The position numbers were made by a program, and so were the translations under genes. From NCBI RefSeq assembly GCF_000482365.1, contig NZ_AXVC01000022.1, forward strand, positions 1-64,000: 64,000 nucleotides of DNA, written 5' to 3'. Below the pieces are notes generated by a model. The model saw only the letters and a program-made list of their open reading frames with translations, did not search any database and was not told the origin of the DNA. The DNA is from Porphyromonas uenonis DSM 23387 = JCM 13868 (GTDB lineage: Bacteria; Bacteroidota; Bacteroidia; Bacteroidales; Porphyromonadaceae). Positions within the stretch are counted from its first letter, which is position 1; every line of letters starts with the position of its first letter. Of the stretch, positions 9,531 to 18,386 are shown piece by piece.

Positions 9531-9941
9531 TCAGGGCTGGATGGTGCCGCGGGGGAGTGTCTCCTGAAGGGCAATCTCCTCTGCCGAGAAGTATTCCTTG
9601 TGGTACTTAATCTCAAAGAGGTCACTCGCTGGGCAGTAGAGCGCCTCGACGACATCGTAACGTATCGGCAAGTCGATGCGCATCCGCTGTGCATAGCGCA
9701 TACCACCGAGCATCATCTGATGTGCTTTCGCCTGGTCGACCGCATCTAGCGGGCTCGTGGCGGTGTACTCCATACGGCTCTTGACCTCGACGATCAGTAG
9801 ATGCCGACCGTCAGACGCTATGATGTCGATCTCGCAGAGCGGATCCCGCCAGTTGATCTCAAGGAGGCGTATGTGCCGAGAGAGGAGGTAGCGCTGAGCT
9901 GCCCTTTCGCCGGCAGCGCCGAGCTCATTAGCGAGAGCCAT
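9531..9941 (-). CDS. yraN: YraN/UPF0102 family nuclease-like protein
   Basis: 136 residues, typical length. It begins with the conserved G..GE..A..YL..... pattern (GAAGERAAQRYL) and has the PD-(D/E)XK-like core EIDIIASDGRHLLIVEVKSR, with Asp, Glu and Lys of the restriction-endonuclease-like fold all present. The cellular role of the family is unsettled; Holliday-junction or DNA processing is suspected from the fold. It is the last gene of a minus-strand group, 21 bases after glsB. Confidence 0.88.
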   Translation of the reverse strand: MALANELGAAGERAAQRYLLSRHIRLLEINWRDPLCEIDIIASDGRHLLIVEVKSRMEYTATSPLDAVDQAKAHQMMLGGMRYAQRMRIDLPIRYDVVEALYCPASDLFEIKYHKEYFSAEEIALQETLPRGTIQP

Positions 9942-9962
9942 GAGTAGGGTAGCCTTTGCTAC

Positions 9963-10910
9963 TTATTTGGCTTGCTGGTAGGTGTCTATGTGACGCTCCT
10001 TCTTCTCTGGGATGATGTCCGCAATAGGCGTCAGCAAGCCTGTCTCCTCGACATCGCCGAACTCATCGTTGATCGCTGTGCCGAAGATGCGGATCTTCGG
10101 TGTGAGCGACATGTAAGCGTTGAAGAGCGGGGGAATGTTGATATTGTGCTTGCGCACCTCCGCCTTGAGCGTGCGGTAGTCGCTCTTGAGGTCGTTCTTG
10201 ACAAAGAGACGATCTATCTCCGCTGGGTCAATATCCACCTCGACAGGATTCATCGGAAAGACCAGCTGATCCTTGTCACCGAAGTAGATCTCCATAAACT
10301 TGAGGATCAGGTTGCGGCAGTACTTATTGTAGGTCTTGTACATGGTCACCTTGCCAAAGAAGTACTTGATCTCAGGATAGATCACCGTCAAGGCGCCCAG
10401 CCCGTCCCACAGGTTGTCGAGTGTGTAGATGGAGGACATGAGCCCTGCCCGTGTCGTCTGAAACTCCTGACTCACGAATGAGCGTCCCAGCTCGATCGTG
10501 TAGGGGAGGTAGTTGCGTACGAACTCCTCGCTGAAGCTAAACATATGCGACGTCGCTAGAGCGTCCGTCTGCTCCTGATGCCGTAGCACCGACTCACCGA
10601 GTATGTATCGATAGCCACCCATGATCTTCTCCAGCTCGGGACTCCAGACGATGAGCTGCACGTATCCATCGTCCATCAGATCATACTTATCCACATCGCA
10701 CTCAAGACCCGTGCCACCACCGCCAGCACGAAAGCTCTCCTCGCGCAGACGCCCCACCTCACGCATTGTCTGTGGGGCTTGATCAGCTCGGAAGGCGTAG
10801 ATCTCATTATTACTCTTATTGGTCTTACGGACGAAGAGCTCAGGTGTCAGCTCCTGTCGGATCAATTGCCGATCTATCGGCGCTATGATGGGTTGCTCTG
10901 TAGCACTCAT
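9963..10910 (-). CDS. glsB: GNAT-type N-acyltransferase, probable glycine-lipid synthase GlsB
   Basis: 315 residues of the hemolysin/OlsB-like acyltransferase family. The middle holds the GNAT-like core (GLECDVDKYD, IMGGYRY, then ELGRSFV and the LWDGLGALTV helix). In Bacteroides the homologous gene makes N-acyl glycine from acyl-ACP and glycine, and a second acyltransferase (GlsA) adds an O-linked fatty acid. Here the GlsA-like gene lies directly upstream and its stop overlaps this start (ATGA), as expected for translational coupling. Assignment rests on family likeness plus this pairing. Ornithine-lipid synthesis is the main alternative. Confidence 0.75.
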   Translation of the reverse strand: MSATEQPIIAPIDRQLIRQELTPELFVRKTNKSNNEIYAFRADQAPQTMREVGRLREESFRAGGGGTGLECDVDKYDLMDDGYVQLIVWSPELEKIMGGYRYILGESVLRHQEQTDALATSHMFSFSEEFVRNYLPYTIELGRSFVSQEFQTTRAGLMSSIYTLDNLWDGLGALTVIYPEIKYFFGKVTMYKTYNKYCRNLILKFMEIYFGDKDQLVFPMNPVEVDIDPAEIDRLFVKNDLKSDYRTLKAEVRKHNINIPPLFNAYMSLTPKIRIFGTAINDEFGDVEETGLLTPIADIIPEKKERHIDTYQQAK

Positions 10911-11755
10911 TTGGATAGTTGGTCTTTCAGTTGGTATACTTGCTGCCGTATGAGCTCGACCTGCTGAGGTAAGTCGCTAGGCTTCACCCCCTCGAGCGTC
11001 TCGTAGGGGATAGGCTCTCCGACCACTACGGTGAAGGAGCTCCCCTGTGCAGCAAACATTTCATGTGGTAGCAATGCCGTGCCAATGTTAAAGCGTATGC
11101 CGAGCGCTTTCCTCAGTTGCTCGATACGGTAAAACTTCATCGAGTTGCGCCCATGGAAGAAGAGCGGTACGATGGGACGGCGAAACTGTCTAGCCTGCTT
11201 GATAAAGCTTGGTCGCCAGAGCGGGTCCTGTATCTGTCCCTTGATGAGTCGGGAGCAGAGCCCTGCGGGGAAGGTGATCACAGGTAGGTCGCTCTCCAGC
11301 GCCTCGTGCATTCTCTGGATAGAGGAGCGCGCCTGAGCGCCGTACTTATTGACTGGTACGAAGATATTGGCGAGAGGCTTCAGGTTGAGCAGGAGATCGT
11401 TGACGATGTAGCGAATATCAGAGTGATAGTGACCAGCTATGAGGTGAGTCAGGCAGATCCCGTCCAGCCCCCCCAGCGGGTGATTGCTGATAAAGAGGGC
11501 GCGAGGGTCTGCGGGCAGATGCTCCGCCCCGACGAGCGTCAGGTCAATGCGAAACTCCTGGATCAAGGCATCCATAAAGTCAACCCCCTCGAGATGTCCG
11601 TAGCGCCGTAGCACATCATTGATCTCACGCTGATGGATCAGACGTGCCACCCCATTGGTCACAAAGGCGGGCAAAGGCTTCTTGCGTCGTCGATTGAGGA
11701 TAGCGGCTATGTCGACCTGCTGTGGATGAAAGCTCTCTTCAGGCATAGATTGCAT
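10907..11755 (-). CDS. glsA: PlsC-like O-acyltransferase, probable glycine-lipid synthase GlsA
   Basis: About 282 residues from the ATG at 11755. Codons upstream to 11791 are open, but a promoter -7 box lies inside that extension (11767-11774), which argues for a start at 11755 or 11746. The acyltransferase motif NHPLGGLDG is an NHxxxxD variant (FISNHPLGGLDG), and FPAGLCSR stands where the FPEGTRS motif occurs in PlsC enzymes. It would O-acylate N-acyl glycine to the mature glycine lipid found in Bacteroides and Porphyromonas membranes. It overlaps glsB by four bases. Confidence 0.75.
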   Translation of the reverse strand: MQSMPEESFHPQQVDIAAILNRRRKKPLPAFVTNGVARLIHQREINDVLRRYGHLEGVDFMDALIQEFRIDLTLVGAEHLPADPRALFISNHPLGGLDGICLTHLIAGHYHSDIRYIVNDLLLNLKPLANIFVPVNKYGAQARSSIQRMHEALESDLPVITFPAGLCSRLIKGQIQDPLWRPSFIKQARQFRRPIVPLFFHGRNSMKFYRIEQLRKALGIRFNIGTALLPHEMFAAQGSSFTVVVGEPIPYETLEGVKPSDLPQQVELIRQQVYQLKDQLSK

Positions 11756-11766
11756 AAGATTTGCTG

Positions 11767-11774
11767 CAAATGTA
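11767..11774 (-). promoter_or_regulatory. Promoter -7 box of glsA-glsB-yraN
   Basis: Read on the minus strand this is TACATTTG, a TAnnTTTG match. A transcript would begin near 11760, leaving a very short leader before the ATG at 11755 or 11746. Confidence 0.5.
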
Positions 11775-11819
11775 CGACTAATGGCGCACATAACGATTAC
11801 ACCCTCGTTACAACCAGGG

Positions 11820-11868
11820 CTGAGGCATGATAAAAATGAGCTCGTTTCAATTCCTACCTAGGAATTCC
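11820..11868 (-). repeat. Interspersed repeat, copy B (reverse)
   Basis: The reverse complement reads GGAATTCCTAGGTAGGAATT, then GAAACGAGCTCATTTTTATC, then ATGCCTCAG, matching copies A (106) and C (55074). It lies in the divergent gap between glsA and the ABC-transporter genes. Confidence 0.75.
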
Positions 11869-12034
11869 ATTCTTCGGGAGGAAGGTGTAATCAGTGAGGT
11901 CCCGTAGTCACTCTGCATCGATACTCGAACCGTGTATTCCTATTTATTGTCATGTGCAGCTCCTAGACGGTTGGTTATAATGGGTCAGACCTGTCTAGGT
12001 ACGGGTACCTTAGAGCTAGGACGAATCGTTTGCG
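11869..12034. other. Divergent intergenic gap, no gene
   Basis: No ORF of substance and no RNA gene seen. I looked for a cobalamin-riboswitch B12 box (AGCCAGGnGACC-like) because B12-related genes follow; none is recognisable. Confidence 0.5.
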
Positions 12035-12042
12035 TATCTTTG
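12035..12042 (+). promoter_or_regulatory. Promoter -7 box of the uptake/corrin gene group
   Basis: TATCTTTG matches TAnnTTTG. It overlaps the in-frame TTG at 12030, so the real start must be downstream, at ATG 12066 or 12084. Confidence 0.6.
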
Positions 12043-12065
12043 CAGTGCAACAGATCGATAATAAA

Positions 12066-13226
12066 ATGGATAGATTACGCTGTATGAGATATGTGCTGAG
12101 CTGTTTAGCGCTCTCCTTGCTGCTGATATCGTGTGGTAAGGGAGGCTCTGACGAGGGCACTGCGGGGGGCTCAGCGGTGGATAGCACCGCTATGATACGC
12201 TATGCCGAGGGATTACAAATCGAGCATGCGGGGGCGGTGACACTGGTCACCATCTCCGACCCAACGCATGACAGTAGCGAGGTGTATCGCTACGCTTTGG
12301 TGCCTCGTGAGCAGTCTCAAAAGCTGGCTGCTGAGGTGCCTGAGGGCTACACCATGATAGAGACGCCAGTGCGTCGGGTCATCGTGATGACGACGCTACA
12401 GCTCTCTAACTTTATCAAGCTTGATGCAGTGGATCGGATCGTGGGGATGCCCAGTACGCGCTTCCTCTTCAATGAGGAGATGCAGTCACGGCTGGCTTCG
12501 GGCGCTGCTAAGCAGATCGGCATCGAGGGCAACTTCGACAGCGAGCTGATCATGGCTCTGCAGCCAGACATTATATTAGTAAGCCCCTTCAAGCGGGGTG
12601 GCTACGATGTGATCAAGCAGCTAGACATACCGCTGATTACCTTCCTGGGCTACAAGGAGACTTCCCCGCTGGGGCAGGCTGAGTGGCTTAAGTTTACGGC
12701 GCTCCTGCTGGGCATGGAGGAGCGTGCGGATACAATCTTCAGCACGATAGAGCAGCGCTACCACGAGCTCCAAGCTTTGATTACTGATGACTTGCCCCGC
12801 CCGAAGGTGCTTAGCGGAGAACTGCACGGTGGCAACTGGTACGTGGTGGGTGGCGCAAGCTACTTGGCTCACCTCTTTGAGGATGCAGGTGCGGACTATT
12901 TTATGGCAGACGATAAGGAGTCGGGAGGCTTCTACGTTGACTTTGAGACGGTCTATGCTAAGGCCGCCGATGCGGACTACTGGCGCATTGCGAATAGCTA
13001 CGATGGCGCCTTCTCCTACGATGTCCTGGGCAAGACGGATGCACGTTACCGAGACTTCAAAGCTTATCGGGATAAGCAGGTACTGTACTGCAATCTGCGG
13101 GAGAGGCCTTTCTATGAGCTTTCGCCCGTGGAGCCTGATGTGGTCTTGGCGGACTTGATACACGCCTTTCACCCGCAGCTGCTGCCCGACCATGAGCCGG
13201 TCTTTTACTCGATACTAACTCGCTAA
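12066..13226 (+). CDS. ABC transporter substrate-binding lipoprotein (BtuF/FepB type)
   Basis: 386 residues from the ATG at 12066. Lipobox LLISC puts the lipidated Cys at residue 23. The body is a class III periplasmic binding protein: VRRVIVMTT...HVxxxxxL-type start, VGMPSTRF, PDIILVSPF and a long interdomain helix. Such proteins bind cobalamin, haem or ferric siderophores. Followed after 8 bases by a FecCD-type permease and then an ATPase and two corrin-ring genes, so cobalamin or another corrinoid is the likeliest ligand (inference from context); haem is the main alternative in this group of bacteria. Confidence 0.8.
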   Translation: MDRLRCMRYVLSCLALSLLLISCGKGGSDEGTAGGSAVDSTAMIRYAEGLQIEHAGAVTLVTISDPTHDSSEVYRYALVPREQSQKLAAEVPEGYTMIETPVRRVIVMTTLQLSNFIKLDAVDRIVGMPSTRFLFNEEMQSRLASGAAKQIGIEGNFDSELIMALQPDIILVSPFKRGGYDVIKQLDIPLITFLGYKETSPLGQAEWLKFTALLLGMEERADTIFSTIEQRYHELQALITDDLPRPKVLSGELHGGNWYVVGGASYLAHLFEDAGADYFMADDKESGGFYVDFETVYAKAADADYWRIANSYDGAFSYDVLGKTDARYRDFKAYRDKQVLYCNLRERPFYELSPVEPDVVLADLIHAFHPQLLPDHEPVFYSILTR

Positions 13227-13234
13227 GGGAAGCT

Positions 13235-14269
13235 ATGCGACGTCCGATTATAGCCTTTACAGTCATAGCACTCCTCATCGTAGTCTTCTTCGTGCTCAAC
13301 CTATCGCTGGGGACGATCGCTATCCCTTTTGACCAGGTAGTACGCATACTCTTTGGGGCGGATGCCGGCGGCGATGAGATCTGGCGCAACATCATCTGGA
13401 AGAGTCGCTACCCGCAGACCATTACGGCACTAGTAGCGGGTGCGGGACTCTCCATCAGTGGTCTGCAGATGCAAACGGTCTTTCGCAATCCACTGGCGGG
13501 TCCTTCGGAGTTAGGTATTAGCTCGGGAGCTAGCCTAGGTGTGGCGACCTTTATCCTCCTCTCGGGGAGCATTAGCCAGCGAGCACTGGTGCGGATGGGC
13601 TTCGTGGGGGAGATGGCTGTCTCGGTGGCGGCACTCCTCGGAGCGCTCCTCGTGATGTCGATCATTATGACGATGGCGCAGCGTGTCCGTGGCAATGTGG
13701 TGCTACTGATCATGGGTGTGATGATCGGCTACATAGCAAATGCCATCATCGGCGTGCTGAAGTTCTTTAGCAATGATGAGGATGTGCGCAGCTATGTGAT
13801 CTGGGGCTTGGGCAGCTTTGCCAAGGTGAGTGGCGATCAGGTGACCACCTTTGTCCTGATCATGCTGGTGCTGATACCGCTCTCCTTCCTGCTGATCAAG
13901 GTGCTGAACCTGATGCTCCTCGGGGAGAACTACGCCCGCAGCCTCGGACTGAACTACGGACGGGCACGCCACCTAGTGATCTTCTCGGCCTGCCTGCTGA
14001 CCGCTATCGTGACCGCTTACTGCGGTCCGATCGTCTTCATCGGACTGGCGGTGCCGCATCTCTGTCGCACCATCTTTGCCACCTCCAATCATCTGACACT
14101 GATGCCTGCGGTGACGCTCGTTGGGGCGCTCCTGGCGCTCTGCTGTAACTTGATCGCCCGCATGCCAGGCATGGAGGGTGCGCTACCGATCAACTCGGTG
14201 ACGGCGCTCATCGGTGCTCCGATTGTGATCTGGGTACTATTTGACAAACGACGTAGAGAGCAACTGTAA
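13235..14269 (+). CDS. FecCD/BtuC-family ABC transporter permease
   Basis: 344 residues, typical for the family, with about ten hydrophobic segments. Family motifs are visible: FRNPLAGPSELGISSGASLG near residues 85-105, GENYARSLGLNYGRAR (the coupling region that contacts the ATPase), and FIGLAVPHLCR. It forms the inner-membrane channel for the binding protein encoded 8 bases upstream. The next gene begins 4 bases downstream. Confidence 0.9.
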   Translation: MRRPIIAFTVIALLIVVFFVLNLSLGTIAIPFDQVVRILFGADAGGDEIWRNIIWKSRYPQTITALVAGAGLSISGLQMQTVFRNPLAGPSELGISSGASLGVATFILLSGSISQRALVRMGFVGEMAVSVAALLGALLVMSIIMTMAQRVRGNVVLLIMGVMIGYIANAIIGVLKFFSNDEDVRSYVIWGLGSFAKVSGDQVTTFVLIMLVLIPLSFLLIKVLNLMLLGENYARSLGLNYGRARHLVIFSACLLTAIVTAYCGPIVFIGLAVPHLCRTIFATSNHLTLMPAVTLVGALLALCCNLIARMPGMEGALPINSVTALIGAPIVIWVLFDKRRREQL

Positions 14270-14273
14270 TCGT

Positions 14274-15071
14274 ATGACTAGCCACGCAACGATAGAGCTT
14301 TGTGACCTATCGATAGGGTATCACCAGATGAAGCGCACGCGCGTCGTAGCGAGCCAGCTCAACGCTACCATCTGGTCGGGACAGCTCACCTGCCTTATCG
14401 GCTCAAATGGGGTGGGCAAGTCGACGCTGCTCAGGACGATCGCAGCCTTTCAGCCGAAGCTCGGCGGGGCGCTCCTGGTCGAGGGTAAGGAGATACAGCA
14501 ATACAGTGCCAAAGAGCTGGCGCGTCGTATCAGCGTCGTGCTCACGGAGCGACTTATCATGAGCAATACGACTGCCTACGAGATGATCGCCCTGGGGCGT
14601 AGTCTCTATACGGGCTTCTGGGGGCAGATGAACGAGAGTAACCGTCAGGCGGTCGACGAGGCGCTGCAGTTGGTCGGCATACAGCCTCTAGCCAAGCGCA
14701 TGATCGACTCGCTCAGTGATGGCGAGCGCCAGAAGGTGATGATTGCCAAGGCGCTGGCACAGGAGACTCCTATCATATTACTGGACGAGCCGACCGCCTT
14801 CCTGGACTTTCCCTCGAAGGTAGAGATGCTTCAGCTCCTTCTTCGCTTGTCTCGTGAGACGCACAAGACGATTTTCCTCTCCACGCACGACCTAGAGCTG
14901 GCTCTCCAAATAGCCGATCAGGTGTGGCTCCTCGATGATGACCACAAGCTACACATGGGTCCACCGAGGTCGCTCGCTGGTGACGGGACCTTGCCGAGCT
15001 ACTTTGCGGCAAAGGGAATAGACTTCGACCCAGATACCTTACACTTCTTCATCCACACCTCAAACGTATGA
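14274..15071 (+). CDS. ABC transporter ATP-binding protein (BtuD/FecE type)
   Basis: 265 residues from the ATG at 14274; an in-frame TTG at 14241 would start inside the permease and is less likely. Walker A is GSNGVGKS (residues 43-50), the signature is LSDGERQKVMIAKAL, Walker B is IILLDEPTAFLD and the switch histidine is in FLSTHDLEL. It energises corrinoid, haem or siderophore uptake with the two genes upstream. Its stop overlaps the start of the CbiJ-CbiD fusion by four bases, tying import to corrin-ring genes in one operon. Confidence 0.9.
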   Translation: MTSHATIELCDLSIGYHQMKRTRVVASQLNATIWSGQLTCLIGSNGVGKSTLLRTIAAFQPKLGGALLVEGKEIQQYSAKELARRISVVLTERLIMSNTTAYEMIALGRSLYTGFWGQMNESNRQAVDEALQLVGIQPLAKRMIDSLSDGERQKVMIAKALAQETPIILLDEPTAFLDFPSKVEMLQLLLRLSRETHKTIFLSTHDLELALQIADQVWLLDDDHKLHMGPPRSLAGDGTLPSYFAAKGIDFDPDTLHFFIHTSNV

Positions 15072-16861
15072 TCCTAATCATCGGCGGAACCACAGAAGGG
15101 CGCAAAGCGCTCGAGGTGTGTGAGGAAGCGGGCAAACCCTTTTATTACTCCACACGAGGCGCTTCTCAAGAGCTCACGATGCACCACGGGATCCGTCTGG
15201 AGGGCGGAATGAATGGCGAGGAGATGGCGCACTTCTGCACGGAGCAAGCGATAGCCCTCATCGTAGATGCGGCGCACCCCTTCGCAATGGGCGTTCACCA
15301 GAGCGTGGCCGACTGTGTATCCCGCCTGCAGCTCCCTGTCATACGGTACGAGCGCACCTTTCCCGCTTTGCCCGCCTCGGTTGTGTCGCTGGACTCCTTT
15401 GATGCGGCGCTGGCATATCTTCTCAAGCAGCAACCTCGGCGACTGCTCGCCCTGACGGGCGTCAACTCGATTGAACGACTGAGAGCCTACTGGACCCAGC
15501 ACGAGACCTATCTGCGGGTGATGCCCATCGCAGAGACCGAGGAGCGACTACGGCAGAGCGACTTCCCGCCAGAGCGGCTGGTTTACTATGACAAGGAGCA
15601 GTGTGACCGAGAGCTCTTCACCACGCTACGACCAGACATGATCCTACTCAAGGAGAGTGGCGACACGAGTGGCTTTGCGGCAAAAGTGGAGGAGGCTCTA
15701 GCCCTCGGCATCACCGTGCTGGTCATCCGAAGGCCACAGATCCCTTATCCCGCTACCGTCACTGTCGAGGGTCCCGTAGGACTTCGTCGCTCCATCGAGC
15801 GGCTGCTGGGGAGCGACTTCTTCCCTCAGCGCATCGGTTTGACGACTGGCACCACCGCCACAGCTGCCGCTACGGCTGCCCTGCTCACACTGCTCAATGA
15901 GGAGTCTTACAGCGAGGTGACTGTGACCCTTCCTCAGGGCGAACGGGTCCCCTTTCCGATCCAGCATACGGAGCTCACAGCGCAAGGCGCTCGAGCGGTC
16001 GCCATCAAGGATGCGGGCAGTGACCCTGACGTAACGGATGGCGCAGAGATCGTCGCTGACTTGTCGCTCACGCAGGCTCATTGCGGGGTCTCCTTCCTCC
16101 AGGGCGAAGGGGTAGGACGAGTTACCCTCCCTGGCATCGGACTAGAGATCGGAGAGCCTGCCGTCAACCCCGTCCCGCGTCAGATGATGCGCCAAGCTCT
16201 CGGTGCTTTGGTCGACCTCTCCCAAGTAGGCATTGACCTGACCATCTCCGTTCCTGAGGGACGACGGCTCGCCCACAGCACCTTCAATCCACGGCTCGGC
16301 ATCCTAGACGGCATCTCTATCCTCGGCACTACAGGCGTCGTGCGTCCCTATTCGAGCGAAGCCTTTGTTGAGTCGATACGTCGTGAGCTGGAGGTGAGCA
16401 AGTCGGTCTATGGCAAGCATCTCGTGCTTAACTCTGGCGGACGCAGCGAGCGCTACCTCAAGGGGCGCTTTCCCGACCTTCCCGCCAACGCTTTCGTTCA
16501 GTATGGCAACTTCATCGGTGAGACGCTCAGCCTAGCCAACGAACTAGGTTTCCCGCAGATCACCCTCGGCATCATGATCGGCAAGGCGGTCAAGCTGGCG
16601 GCTGGCGAACTGGACACACATAGCAAGAAGGTGGTGATGGACAAAGCTTTCATCACCGCCCTCGCCTCTGCCTCTGGAGCGAGCGAAGCGCAGAAGCAAC
16701 AGATCAGCGAGATGACCCTGGCCCGCGAACTGTGGCAGATATTCCCCGACGGTACGCACCCTCTCTACCAAAGCATCGTCGATCACTGCTATCAGGTCTG
16801 CAAACCTCTTGTTCCCTCGGCTCAGCTCGAGGTTCTTCTCATTCCTGACTCACAACTTTAG
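15068..16861 (+). CDS. cbiJ-cbiD: Fusion of precorrin-6A reductase (CbiJ) and cobalt-precorrin-5B C1-methyltransferase (CbiD)
   Basis: 597 residues in two halves. Residues 1 to about 250 match CbiJ/CobK: GGTTEGRKAL at the N-terminal dinucleotide-binding loop, DAAHPFA, and ILLKESGDTSGF near the end. From about 258 onward it matches CbiD: LTTGTTATAAATAAL (the usual motif has Cys where Thr stands after TTGT), IKDAGSDPDVTDG, PAVNPVPRQM and GISILGTTGVV...S. The two activities are nearby steps of anaerobic B12 ring synthesis, ring contraction product C1 methylation and reduction. It overlaps the ATPase gene by 4 bases and precedes cbiA by 10. No other ring-forming cob/cbi genes are in the window. 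Confidence 0.88.
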   Translation: MILIIGGTTEGRKALEVCEEAGKPFYYSTRGASQELTMHHGIRLEGGMNGEEMAHFCTEQAIALIVDAAHPFAMGVHQSVADCVSRLQLPVIRYERTFPALPASVVSLDSFDAALAYLLKQQPRRLLALTGVNSIERLRAYWTQHETYLRVMPIAETEERLRQSDFPPERLVYYDKEQCDRELFTTLRPDMILLKESGDTSGFAAKVEEALALGITVLVIRRPQIPYPATVTVEGPVGLRRSIERLLGSDFFPQRIGLTTGTTATAAATAALLTLLNEESYSEVTVTLPQGERVPFPIQHTELTAQGARAVAIKDAGSDPDVTDGAEIVADLSLTQAHCGVSFLQGEGVGRVTLPGIGLEIGEPAVNPVPRQMMRQALGALVDLSQVGIDLTISVPEGRRLAHSTFNPRLGILDGISILGTTGVVRPYSSEAFVESIRRELEVSKSVYGKHLVLNSGGRSERYLKGRFPDLPANAFVQYGNFIGETLSLANELGFPQITLGIMIGKAVKLAAGELDTHSKKVVMDKAFITALASASGASEAQKQQISEMTLARELWQIFPDGTHPLYQSIVDHCYQVCKPLVPSAQLEVLLIPDSQL

Positions 16862-16871
16862 TCAATCACTT

Positions 16872-18173
16872 ATGTCAACTCTTCCCTCCCTCCTCATCGC
16901 TGCGCCCCTCTCTGAGAGTGGCAAAAGCACGCTCACCATGGGCCTCCTCCGTGCTTACACACGTCGCGGTCTAGCCACTCAAGCATTCAAGTGTGGTCCC
17001 GACTACGTAGATCCTAAGCTACACAGCGTGGCTACGGGTCGCCCAGCGGTCAATCTGGACCTTTTTATGTACGGTGCCGAGCGTGTGCAGGCGCTCTACG
17101 ACCATTATAGTCAGGACGCTCAGGCGGTCATCGTGGAGGGCGTGATGGGGCTCTTCGACGGTTACGATCGGGACAAAGGTTCTGCGGCCGACATCGCTCG
17201 TCTCCTAGACCTGCCCGTCGTGCTGGTCGTGACCCCGCGCTCGATGGCTTACACGGTGGCTCCGTTGCTCTACGGGTTGCAGCACTTTGACCCCAGGATC
17301 CGGATAGCAGGAGTCATCTTTAATAAGGTCTCCTCGGAGCGTCACCTGACCTATCTTACACAAGCTGCCTCCGATGCGGGCGTGCCCGTGCTGGGCTCGC
17401 TACCTCGTGTCGACGACATCGCCATCCCCAGTCGTTATCTAGGACTGGACGTTGACGACTTGGCGCAGATAGACCGTTACGCCGATCAGGTGGCCGACCT
17501 CTTAGAGCAACATCTAGATATTGACCGCCTCCTAGCCATCTCCTCAGAGCGAAAGGAGCGACCCCACGAAGCTCCCGCTTTGCAAAAGCAAGCTTCGTCA
17601 ACGCCTCGTCGTATAGCCGTGGCTCGTGACGACGCTTTCAACTTCCTCTATCAGGAGAATGTGCGTCAGCTAGAGCAGTGGGGCGAGGTGACTTACTTCA
17701 GTCCGCTCTCCGACAAGGAGCTTCCGCCGAGCGACTTCGTCTATCTCCCTGGCGGTTATCCCGAGCTACATCTGGAGCAGTTGTCCGCCAATAAGTCCAT
17801 GCTTGACAGCCTCCGCGACTACGTCCGTGGGGGCGGAGCGATGCTTGCCGAGGGCGGGGGTATGCTCCTCCTCTGCGAGGCGATTGTTGACGAGAAGGGA
17901 ACCAGTTATCCGCTCGTAGGGGCACTACAGCAGACCGCTACGATGCAGCAGCGTGGGCTAGCCCTCGGCTACCGACAGCTCGAGATAGAGGGTGTGGCGG
18001 TGCGTGGGCACGAGTTTCACTACTCTCGCATCATAGACCCGCTCCCCACAGTAGCGCAGCAGTACAATGCGTGGGGCGATCCCGTGGCGACCGCGCTATG
18101 GCATACGGGGCGTTGCTACGCCACCTATACGCACCTCGCCCTTACCGAGCAGCTCCTGTCACGCCTCCTCTGA
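16872..18173 (+). CDS. cbiA: Cobyrinate a,c-diamide synthase CbiA with substituted glutaminase Cys
   Basis: 433 residues from the ATG at 16872; an in-frame ATG at 16809 would overlap the previous gene. The synthetase half has the P-loop PLSESGKST, FKCGPDYVDP, NLDLFM and VEGVMGLFDG. The class I glutaminase half has GGYPELHLEQL and the terminal ATYTHLAL with the expected His. At the nucleophile position the family reads AECGG, but here it reads AEGGG (Gly328, codon GGC at 17853-17855, one base from TGC). If correct, the enzyme cannot release ammonia from glutamine and would need free ammonia or another donor. It amidates cobyrinic acid side chains a and c using ATP. Confidence 0.88.
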   Translation: MSTLPSLLIAAPLSESGKSTLTMGLLRAYTRRGLATQAFKCGPDYVDPKLHSVATGRPAVNLDLFMYGAERVQALYDHYSQDAQAVIVEGVMGLFDGYDRDKGSAADIARLLDLPVVLVVTPRSMAYTVAPLLYGLQHFDPRIRIAGVIFNKVSSERHLTYLTQAASDAGVPVLGSLPRVDDIAIPSRYLGLDVDDLAQIDRYADQVADLLEQHLDIDRLLAISSERKERPHEAPALQKQASSTPRRIAVARDDAFNFLYQENVRQLEQWGEVTYFSPLSDKELPPSDFVYLPGGYPELHLEQLSANKSMLDSLRDYVRGGGAMLAEGGGMLLLCEAIVDEKGTSYPLVGALQQTATMQQRGLALGYRQLEIEGVAVRGHEFHYSRIIDPLPTVAQQYNAWGDPVATALWHTGRCYATYTHLALTEQLLSRLL

Positions 18174-18227
18174 CCCACAGATATGTGAGCTTAGAGCTTA
18201 AAGGCTAGAGACCAGATGGGTCGTTTT
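18172..18227 (+). terminator. Possible terminator after cbiA
   Basis: GACCCA (18172-18177, beginning inside the stop codon) is complementary to TGGGTC (18217-18222), followed by GTTTTTG. The loop is long and only partly self-paired. Confidence 0.35.
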
Positions 18228-18248
18228 TGACGGCACAGCTTTTTTTAG

Positions 18249-18300
18249 TAGCTTTGTCACATCGCAGTAACGATGGCATAATCTGTGTAGGGTACTTTTG
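18249..18300 (+). promoter_or_regulatory. Two -7 boxes upstream of the fimbrillin/nuclease locus
   Basis: TAGCTTTG (18249-18256) and TACTTTTG (18293-18300) both match TAnnTTTG; the second lies 86 bases before the ATG at 18387. The remainder of the 213-base gap shows nothing else. Confidence 0.5.
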
Positions 18301-18386
18301 CATTGCGTCTTGGTAGACGCACGAAGGACTCCGCTAGTTGTTGCTGCGGCATCACATATTTCTAGTTAATCTGATACAACTAATTC

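Noticed and set aside
11869-12065. Cobalamin riboswitch in front of the uptake/corrin genes
   Set aside because: No B12-box-like sequence and no matching stem arrangement seen; only a TATCTTTG promoter box close to the start codon.
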